From: CBDBJK01 sp965206395
GTDB lineage: Bacteria > Chloroflexota > Dehalococcoidia > Lucifugimonadales > CATOSD01
Direction of reading: 5' to 3'
DNA: 50,121 nt
NCBI GenBank assembly: GCA_965206395.1
Contig: CBDBJK010000006.1
Span: 1-50,121, forward strand
Below, in pieces: positions 8,228 to 14,601 of this stretch. Every line of letters begins with the position of its first letter. Position 1 is the first letter of the stretch. The position numbers and the translations under genes were made by a program. Under the pieces are notes generated by a model that had not been told where the DNA came from, did no database searches, and saw only the letters and a program-made list of their open reading frames with translations.

Positions 8228-8632
8228 ATGGCCGTAGACCAGAAAGACAAGTACCGAGATATGGTAATCCGGGGCAAGTACCAGAGACTGTACACGTACC
8301 TGGGCAGCCTTCAGGTCTCTGAGTGGAGGACCTCCTTCAACGAGGTCGAGGCGGTCATTGGATTCGAGCTGCCTCCCTCCGCACGGCTGCACCGGCCCTG
8401 GTGGGGAAATCAGAGAGGCGGGAACGGACACAGCCACGCCCTTGCCTGGAGCGTGGCCGGGTGGGAGACGGCGGAGGTTGACATGGACGCCGAGACGCTG
8501 CTGTTCCGGCGGACGCACTCCAAGCCCATACCCAGGCTTCCCCTCGACGAAGCATGGCCCGTCCACCCCACGGCGGTGTGGCCGGAAGGCTTGAGTCTCC
8601 GGCGAGAGGACCTCTACGAGGAAAGGGTTTAG
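8228..8632 (+). CDS. DUF7662-like protein, putative partner of the PIN protein
   Basis: A 134-residue protein; GGGGGAG precedes the ATG by about 7 nt. The conserved blocks are YQRLYTYLGSLQ, a helix with FNEVEAVIGFELPPSARLHRPWWGN, and SHALAWSVAGWETAEVDMDAETLLFRR. The LPPSARxHRxWWxN plus AWxxAGW signature is that of the DUF7662 family, whose function is unknown to me. The gene is followed after only 7 nt by a PIN-domain gene and is preceded by an operator-like palindrome, so it may serve as the antitoxin or regulator of that RNase. Its family is not one of the classical VapB folds. Family recognition is good; the antitoxin role is inference from layout. Confidence 0.75.
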   Translation: MAVDQKDKYRDMVIRGKYQRLYTYLGSLQVSEWRTSFNEVEAVIGFELPPSARLHRPWWGNQRGGNGHSHALAWSVAGWETAEVDMDAETLLFRRTHSKPIPRLPLDEAWPVHPTAVWPEGLSLRREDLYEERV

Positions 8633-8639
8633 GCCAGCC

Positions 8640-9062
8640 ATGTTCATAGACACCAACGTGCTGGTGAATTCCCGCGTCCCCGGCGCGCCGGACCACGATG
8701 TGGCCAGGGCGAGCCTGGAACACGCTTTTCGAGAGCCTGAACCGCTGAGGATCAGCCGTCAGGTGATGCGAGAGTACCTGGCCGTGGTCACGCGCCCGCA
8801 GACCTGGCCGGTGTCCATCACCCGCGAGGAAGCTCTCGACGACGTGAGCAGGCTTATCGGCAACTTCGAGATACTTGAGGACGGCCCCGTGGTGACCGAG
8901 TTCCTGGTGGCCCTATGCCGAGAGGTTCCCGCAGGGGGCCGGCAGATTCACGACGCCAACATCGTGGCGACCATGCTGGCGCATGGGGAGCGCAGGCTGC
9001 TGACGTTCAACACCGCAGACTTTCGGCGTTACGGCGACCGCATCGAGTTGGTGGACAGCTAA
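8640..9062 (+). CDS. PIN-domain ribonuclease (VapC-like)
   Basis: A 140-residue single PIN domain. The acidic residues that bind Mg2+ in this family are all present: Asp4 (MFIDTNVL), Glu45 (MREYLAV), Asp105 (HDANIVATM) and Asp127 (NTADF). Proteins of this type cleave RNA, often a tRNA anticodon loop or rRNA, when freed from an antitoxin. It starts 7 nt after the DUF7662 gene and ends 39 nt before the recombinase, so the three genes may be one transcript. A canonical VapB (AbrB/RHH/Phd type) gene is absent. The catalytic set suggests an active enzyme; the target cannot be read from sequence. Confidence 0.85.
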   Translation: MFIDTNVLVNSRVPGAPDHDVARASLEHAFREPEPLRISRQVMREYLAVVTRPQTWPVSITREEALDDVSRLIGNFEILEDGPVVTEFLVALCREVPAGGRQIHDANIVATMLAHGERRLLTFNTADFRRYGDRIELVDS

Positions 9063-9101
9063 GCAGGAGTCGATTGAATGGACTTATTGAAGGAGGACAG
9101 A

Positions 9102-10760
9102 ATGACGACGAAGAAGCACCTACAGCCGCTTACCCCCGCCGCGCTGTACGCCAGGGTGTCCAGCAACAGGCAGGACGTGGATCTGTCCGTGTCCGCCCAG
9201 TTGAGGGCGCTCAAAGAGTACGCCAAGGCCAACGGCTACTCCGTGGCCCGCGAGTACGTCGACGAGGCCGAGAGCGGCCGAGTCGCCGACCGGCCCCAGT
9301 TCAGGGAGATGATCGAGGAGGGAAGCAAGCCGAAGGCCCCCTTCGACGTGATTCTCGTATGGAAATTCAGCCGCTTCACCCGCAAGCGGGAGCACGCCGT
9401 AGCCTTCAAATCCCAGCTGCGGCGCAAGGGCATCCGGGTGGTGTCCATCACCGAGCAGGCCGAGGACAACGCCACCGGCAGGCTGCTTGAGGGCATCATC
9501 GAGAGCGTGGACGAATATTACAGCGAAAATCTTGCCCAGGAGGTCGTACGGGGGATGCGGGAGGCCGCGTTGCGGGGCTTCTTCCTCGGCTCCAAGGCCC
9601 CCTTCGGCTACAGGAAGGTCAAGGTCAGCGACGGGGCGAAGGAGCGCCCCACGCTGGAGGTGGACCCGGCCACCGCCCCGGTGGTGGAGGAGATATTCGA
9701 GAAGTCCCTGCGGGGCAGCGGCCTCAAGGAGCTATGCAAGGAGCTGAACGAGAGGGGCGTCACCAACCGGGGCAAGCGGTGGAACAAGGGCGGACTCCAC
9801 TACGTGCTGAGGAACGAGGCGTACACCGGCACAGCCGTATGGGGCCGGATATCGAAGGGAGAGAAGGCCCAGGACCCTATAAGGGTGGAAGGAGCATGGC
9901 CCGCCCTGGTGTCGAGGGAGCTGTTCGACGACGTGCAGCAGGCGATGAGCGACCGAGCCCCGAAGGTGCAGAGGCCCGCCAGGGTGGGCAGCCCGTACCT
10001 TCTGAGCGGCCTCCTGCGCTGCGGGGTGTGCGGCAAGCCCTACTCGGCCCAGGGAGCCAAGAGCGGCCAGTTCGCCTACTACATCTGCGGCACCCTGTTC
10101 AGGGAGGGAGCGGGGACGTGCAGCGCCCGCTACCTGAACGCACCGGGGCTGGAGACCTTCGTGGTGGAGAAGATCAGGGAGCGCATCCTCAACGAGGAGA
10201 CCATCGTGGCCCTGGTGCAGCTGGTGGCCGAGGAGATCGACGCGATGGCCGGGGAGCTTTCCGGCAGGCTGGAGGTCGTCGAGGCGGAGCTATCCGACGT
10301 GAGGAAGCGGCTTGAGAAGCTCTACGAGGCCATTGAGACCAGCGAGTTGACCCTGGAGGTCCTGTCGCCCCGCATCATGTCTCTGAGGCACCGTGAGGAG
10401 CAGCTGGAGGCTGCGAGGGACGATGCCGAGACCCGCCTTGAGCAGCGCAGGGTTGTCCTGCCCGACACCGAGGAGATAGTGGAGTACGTGGCGGACTTCC
10501 GAAACTTCCTGAAGGACGGGACGATCCCCGAGCGGAAGGCGCTCATCCGCAACTTCGTTGAGGGCATCGAGGTGGTGGGAGACGAGGCGACGCTGACGTA
10601 TACGGTCCCCATGCCGAGCGACGGAGTGACGTCGGAATCGGCCTCGGTTCTTGATTTCGTCAAGTCCAGCCCACCAACGCATACGGTAGATACCACCATC
10701 TTCGAAATGTGGCTCGGCAACCTATCGACGCACCAAGGTCTCTCAATTCCTGTAGCGTGA
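9102..10760 (+). CDS. Large serine site-specific recombinase
   Basis: About 552 residues. The N-terminal resolvase domain begins LYARVSSNRQD, with the nucleophilic Ser in the VSS motif; Arg-rich DVILVWKFSRFTR and the long helix EDNATGRLLEGIIESVDEYYSENL follow. Next come the recombinase domain (FGYRKVK, GSGLKELCKELNERG, LRNEAYTGTAVWG), a zinc ribbon (CGVCGKPYSA ... YYICG ... GTCSARYL) and a C-terminal coiled coil. The domain order is that of large serine integrases and transposon recombinases. I prefer ATG 9102, five bases after AAGGAGG; ATG 9078 also has an AGGAG and would add eight residues. The last ~30 codons (TVDTTIFEMWLG) belong to a repeat that recurs three times downstream, so the native C-terminus may have been replaced at a junction. 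Confidence 0.93.
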   Translation: MTTKKHLQPLTPAALYARVSSNRQDVDLSVSAQLRALKEYAKANGYSVAREYVDEAESGRVADRPQFREMIEEGSKPKAPFDVILVWKFSRFTRKREHAVAFKSQLRRKGIRVVSITEQAEDNATGRLLEGIIESVDEYYSENLAQEVVRGMREAALRGFFLGSKAPFGYRKVKVSDGAKERPTLEVDPATAPVVEEIFEKSLRGSGLKELCKELNERGVTNRGKRWNKGGLHYVLRNEAYTGTAVWGRISKGEKAQDPIRVEGAWPALVSRELFDDVQQAMSDRAPKVQRPARVGSPYLLSGLLRCGVCGKPYSAQGAKSGQFAYYICGTLFREGAGTCSARYLNAPGLETFVVEKIRERILNEETIVALVQLVAEEIDAMAGELSGRLEVVEAELSDVRKRLEKLYEAIETSELTLEVLSPRIMSLRHREEQLEAARDDAETRLEQRRVVLPDTEEIVEYVADFRNFLKDGTIPERKALIRNFVEGIEVVGDEATLTYTVPMPSDGVTSESASVLDFVKSSPPTHTVDTTIFEMWLGNLSTHQGLSIPVA

Positions 10761-11043
10761 CGCGTCGGGACGCAGGGACGCTGATGCGACGTGACCGGGT
10801 AGTAGGCCGACACGGATGGTAGGTGGGGAAGTCTTCCAGATGTGGCTTGCGACCCTAAGTAGGCCCGAAGGATCGGTTCGATCCTCACCAAGTGGGCCTA
10901 AGGGGATGGTAGGTGGTACCATCTTCGAGATGTGGCTGGGGGCTCTGTGGTCCTTGGCACAGCGATCCTTGCGGGGAGTTCGAGCCTCTTCAGGTGGGGC
11001 TAAGTTGACGGTAGGCAGAACCATCTTTGAGTTGTGGTTGGGA
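10684..11043 (+). repeat. Four-copy degenerate tandem repeat starting inside the recombinase gene
   Basis: A core of about 35 bp, GGTAGGTGGTACCATCTTCG followed by AGATGTGGCTGGG in the best copy, occurs at 10684-10717 (within the recombinase coding end), 10814-10847, 10904-10940 and 11007-11043, spaced 130, 90 and 103 bp. Between copies, 10876-10904 and 10977-11006 share a second block (GTTCGATCCTC / GTTCGAGCCTC, then GTGGGCCTAAG / GTGGGGCTAAG). Translated, the core gives V-x-x-TIFEMWLG. Copies 2-4 could be read as one 77-codon frame but have no plausible start. Attachment-site or insertion-junction debris is my best guess. Confidence 0.7.
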
Positions 11044-11255
11044 TTGTGATCCTATCACTACCTCTTGCCTACCCGCGCTTGACGGCGTAAAGGGGCTGAG
11101 ATTCAACGCCGCATTGGCATCGTGTCTGCACTGCTCGGCGACCCGTCTGGCCTCTCGCCTTCCCACCACGATGGAACTGTCGGAGGTTGGTCCCCCACGG
11201 TACTTGAGGGCCATGACTTTGACTCCCCCTTGATGCAAAACCTTCCCTCAGACCT

Positions 11256-11423
11256 TCAGGAGGGCCAATCGGGGTCTTTCAGGGTCACATGGCGAGCCAA
11301 TCGACGTCCCATATTCACCGTTGGGCCGAGTGTGGCGACGCCTGCCGCCTTCAAGATGTCTGTGATGTTTTCTCGATGTAGGAGGTCGGCGTACTTGATG
11401 CCGAACAACATCAGGTAGGTCAT
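11256..11423 (-). CDS. Small hypothetical protein next to the IS element
   Basis: A possible 55-residue product from ATG 11423, preceded closely by GGAGAGAAG. The frame reads MTYLMLFGIKYADLLHREN and continues through ILKAAGVATLGPTVNMG to DPDWPS. It shows ordinary amino-acid composition but I do not recognise it. It lies 27 nt from the IS end at 11450 and is read away from it, so it could be the surviving piece of a gene truncated by the insertion. Confidence 0.3.
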   Translation of the reverse strand: MTYLMLFGIKYADLLHRENITDILKAAGVATLGPTVNMGRRLARHVTLKDPDWPS

Positions 11424-11449
11424 CTTCTCTCCAGATGGAGCGCAATTGG

Positions 11450-12285
11450 CTAGGTTGTGTTGACATTTCATCTGAGCCATATGAGAGCACCGACGAAGTT
11501 CAAGAATCCCAGGAAACGCGATGACAGCTTGTCAAAGCGAGAGAAGATATGCCGGTAGTGCTTGATCTTGTTGATGAAACACTCCACAAGGTGGCGCTCT
11601 CGGTAAAGGTACTCATCATACTCTCGTGGCGTCTTTCGATTTGACCGAGGTGGAATCACAGGTAACGCGCCCCTGCCCAGGATGCATTGGAGAAAATCCA
11701 TCGAATCGTATCCCTTATCAGCAATCACATGCTCGGTTTCGAAATCAGCTATCAATGCCTGTGCCTGGGTGATGTCGTGACGTTGACCTGCTGTGAGCTC
11801 AAAGCGCAACGGGTTGCCCAATCCATCCACGCTCACGTGGATCTTGGTACTGAACCCGCCTCGGCTCCGGCCAAGAGCTTGGGCCGATTGGCCACCGTTT
11901 TTTTGGAGGCTCCAGCAGCACAGGGATGAGCGCGAACCACAGTGCTATCACAGTGCTATCACAGTGCTATCAATGATGACATGCTCCATATCGGGGTCTT
12001 GCACAAAATGCTGATGCATTCGTTCCCATACACCCTTTTCACACCAGCGTGCGAAGCGCTTATATACGCTGTTCCAGTGACCGTAGTGCTCAGGCAGCAG
12101 TCTCCAAGGAGCACCACTTCGTGCCATCCACAGGATGGCCTCGACGTAGCGCCTGCAATCGTCCTCCTCTCCAACGTAGAGGTCTGGGCATGAGCGCAGA
12201 AATTCAAGGATTTTCGACCATTGTTCATTGCGTAATTCAGTCGTTGACATGTATCCATTATGCACCAAATGTCAACACAACCTAG
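11450..12285 (-). mobile_element. IS5 family element, IS427-like group
   Basis: An 836-bp unit with perfect 19-bp inverted ends CTAGGTTGTGTTGACATTT (11450-11468) and its complement (12267-12285), including a CTAG at each extremity that is probably the duplicated target. Size, two-frame transposase and CTAG preference fit the IS427 group. A solo end of the same element lies at 39654-39788. An IS630 copy is inserted in the right-hand CTAG. Confidence 0.85.
11468..12250 (-). pseudogene. IS427-like DDE transposase disrupted by an 11-bp triplication
   Basis: The N-terminal half (MSTTELRNEQW ... GAPWRLLPEHYGHWNSVYKRF) and C-terminal half (GGFSTKIHVSVDGLGNPLRF ... IADKGYDS ... YRERHLVECFINKIKHYR) are both well preserved. 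They are broken at the first catalytic motif, DST. ACAGTGCTATC (plus strand) is repeated three times at about 11939-11971; with one copy the frame would read IIDSTVVRAHPCAAGA, the normal IS5-type sequence, but the 22 extra bases shift it to a stop. Further on, an A7 run (11898-11904, minus strand) marks the usual -1 shift between orfA and orfB in this group. This copy should be inactive. Confidence 0.8.
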
Positions 12286-13533
12286 TGGTCCAACATCATT
12301 GAAATGAATACCATGATAGTCATTGTTCCTCTTGGGGGTTCAATCGTAACGTTGAACCGAGGAGGAACCATGATGTCTACCAAGAAGTACCGTATCAGAC
12401 TGACTACCGACGAACAACAGGAACTCAACGCCTTGGTCTCACGCGGTCGGGCTGCGGCGTACAAACAGACCCATGCGCGCATTCTGCTGATGAGCGATGA
12501 GTCACGCTCGGACGGGGGAATGAAGGACGCGGACATCACCAGCGCGCTCGGTGTGGGACAGTCAACGGTCGAGCGAATACGCAAGCGCTGTGTGGAGGAG
12601 GGGGTTGAGTCTGCGCTGAATCGCAAAAAGCAACTGCGTCGGCGTCAAAAGAGACTGGACGGCGAAGGTGAAGCACGGTTGATAGCGATGGCCTGCGGGG
12701 AACCGCCGGAGGGGCGTGCCAGTTGGACCCTGAAGCTGTTGGCTGACCAGTTGGTCGAGTGTGAGATAGTCGGGACCATTAGCACCGAGACGGTTCGCCA
12801 GGCGCTTAAAAAAAAACGAACTGAAGCCGTGGCTGAAGCAGAGTTGGTGCATCCCGCCCGGTCAGAGCGCGGAGTTTGTGTGCGCGATGGAAGACGTGAT
12901 GGAAGACGTACTGGAGGTCTACCAACGGCCGTACGATGGGAATGAGGTTCTGGTGTGCATGGATGAGACGAGCAAACAGCAAGTCAAGGAGACGCGAGTG
13001 CCGCGTCCCGCAGCGCCCGGCTTATCGGCGGCATACGACTACGAATACGAGCGCAATGGAGTGAGCAGCCTGTTCATGCTGTTTGCACCGTTGGACGGAT
13101 GGCGCCGAGTCGAGGTCAGAGAGCGTCGCACGAAGGTGGACTGGGCGCATGTGATAAAGAAACTGGTCGACGAGGACTACCCTGACAGAGACCGGATCGT
13201 GCTGGTAATGGACAATCTCAACACTCACAAGCTGTCCTCGCTATACGAGGCATTCGAGCCTGCTGAGGCGAGGCGTATAGCTGAGCGACTGGAGATACAC
13301 TACACTCCCAAACACGGGAGTTGGTTGAATATGGCGGAGATAGAGATCGGTGTGCTGGCTCGACAGTGCCTGGACCGACGGATTGCCAATCAAGACATCC
13401 TGCGCGGCGAGGTCAATGCTTGGCAGAATCAACGCAACCGGGATGTGATACGAGTGGATTGGCGCTTCACTACCGAGGATGCGCGCATCAAGCTAAAGTC
13501 ACTCTACCCATCAATACAAAAACGTTGAACCAC
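12285..13533 (+). mobile_element. IS630 family element, copy 1
   Basis: A 1249-bp element with ends GTGGTCCAAC and GTTGAACCAC, flanked by TA on both sides (12283-12284, 13534-13535), the standard IS630 target duplication. It sits inside the CTAG flanking the IS427-like element. Nearly identical copies are at 26366-27601 and 42976-44225, implying recent transposition. Confidence 0.92.
12370..13528 (+). CDS. IS630 transposase, orfA/orfB joined by frameshift at A9
   Basis: OrfA begins at ATG 12370 after GAGGAGG and has a helix-turn-helix region (ADITSALGVGQSTVERIRKR) and a second HTH. At an A9 run (12808-12816) the coherent protein continues in the -1 frame as NELKPWLKQSWCIPP and into orfB, with the DDE catalytic core: CMDETSKQQ (first Asp), IVLVMDNLNTH (second Asp) and SWLNMAEIEIG (Glu). 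The same A9 and the same break occur in all three copies, so slippage is likely functional rather than a mutation. A 12-bp in-frame duplication (12886-12909) adds four residues. Of the three copies this is the only one without an extra disabling indel and is the probable active source. Confidence 0.85.
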
Positions 13534-13564
13534 TAGAAACTACCTCGAAATTTACCGCAGAGCA

Positions 13565-13584
13565 CGTCCTTCCGCGGAAGGACG
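13565..13584. repeat. 20-bp perfect palindrome
   Basis: CGTCCTTCCGCGGAAGGACG is a perfect palindrome just after IS630 copy 1. Its 18-bp core recurs at 32279-32296 inside a transposase gene, and a variant at 31883-31902. Confidence 0.7.
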
Positions 13585-13703
13585 GAGATAAGAACAGAAT
13601 TAAGAATAATTCTCTGCGAACTCTCCGACACCTTAAAGAAAGGAACTGGGTCGGAGTCCGTCTCCTCTACGGACAGCGTTCTCATCGGTTTTGAAATAAT
13701 TGC

Positions 13704-13731
13704 TTGCAGGTGATGTAGCAACCAATATAAT
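13704..13731 (+). promoter_or_regulatory. Promoter of the enoyl-CoA hydratase gene
   Basis: TTGCAG (13704-13709), 16 bp, TATAAT (13726-13731), 45 nt upstream of the start codon at 13777. The -10 is a perfect consensus and the -35 matches four of six bases. Confidence 0.6.
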
Positions 13732-13776
13732 CTGATATACTCCCCCACGCTAGACCTAGATTGAGGAGGATTACTT

Positions 13777-14559
13777 ATGTCTTACGAGTTCATCAACTAC
13801 GAAAAGAAGGGGCGTATCGCATACGTCACAATTACTCGGCCTGAGAGATTGAACGCGCTGCATCCTCCCGCGAATGCAGAGATGCACGAAGCCTTCACTG
13901 ACTTTCGGGACGACCCGGACGTTTGGGTCGCCATCGTCACCGGCACAGGCGAACGAGCGTTCAGTGCGGGCAACGACCTCGTATATACATCCGAACATCA
14001 GGGAGAGCGAGACCAACCTGGGCCGAGAGCGCCCTTCGGCGGCATTACTTCGGATTTCACATGCTGGAAGCCGATAATAGCCGCCGTAAACGGCTACGCC
14101 CTCGGTGGCGGCCTGGAGCTTGCGATGGCGTGCGACATCATCATCGCCGCCGATCACGCGCAGCTAGGCTTGCCTGAACCGCGCGTCGGCTTGATAGCAG
14201 GAGCAGGCGGTGTTCACAGGCTGCCAAGGCACGTGCCCCTAAAAGTCTCTATGGGCATGATGCTCACCGCACGGAGGATTCCCGCTCAAGAGGCGTACCG
14301 AATTGGGTTGGTCAACGAGGTCGTGCCTCTTGCCGAGTTGATGCCTACCGCCGATCGTTGGGCCAACGAGATACTTGAGGCCGCGCCTCTTTCTGTCCGC
14401 GCCAGCAAGCAGATGGCAATGAGCGGCCTGGACTGGCCTTTCGAGATCGCATTCAGCCGCACCTACAGCGAGCTTCAAAAGTCTGTAGCGTCGCAAGACC
14501 GCGTCGAAGGCCCAAGGGCATTCGCCGAGAAACGCCAGCCAAACTGGACGGGCGTGTAG
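13777..14559 (+). CDS. Enoyl-CoA hydratase/isomerase family protein
   Basis: A 260-residue crotonase-fold protein with a strong GAGGAGG site 7 nt before ATG. The acyl-CoA and oxyanion-hole motifs are present: RPERLNAL, FSAGNDL and NGYALGGGLELAMACD. Of the two catalytic glutamates of classic hydratases, the first is present (LPEPRVGL) but the second position appears to be Gly (SMGMMLTARRI), so hydration as in EchA is not assured; other reactions of the superfamily (isomerase, thioesterase, CoA-lyase, carnitinyl-type) are possible. It probably acts in cytoplasmic CoA-thioester catabolism. The next gene starts 42 nt downstream on the same strand. Confidence 0.88.
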   Translation: MSYEFINYEKKGRIAYVTITRPERLNALHPPANAEMHEAFTDFRDDPDVWVAIVTGTGERAFSAGNDLVYTSEHQGERDQPGPRAPFGGITSDFTCWKPIIAAVNGYALGGGLELAMACDIIIAADHAQLGLPEPRVGLIAGAGGVHRLPRHVPLKVSMGMMLTARRIPAQEAYRIGLVNEVVPLAELMPTADRWANEILEAAPLSVRASKQMAMSGLDWPFEIAFSRTYSELQKSVASQDRVEGPRAFAEKRQPNWTGV

Positions 14560-14601
14560 TCGCCAGATTTGCCAGTCTAATCAATTTCGAGAAGGAATTT
14601 T

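Noticed and set aside
10871..11002. tRNA T-arm-like sequences (GGTTCGATCC, AGTTCGAGCC) in the repeat array
   Set aside because: Only one has a pairing T-stem and neither has an acceptor, D or anticodon arm at the right distance; kept as part of the repeat.
10990..11238. Minus-strand frame with ordinary composition
   Set aside because: Overlaps the repeat array and has no start signal; could be a conserved relic but I cannot support a gene.
13022..13432. Antisense open frames over the IS630 transposases (seen in all three copies)
   Set aside because: They exist only because the copies are identical and mirror the codon bias of the real gene.
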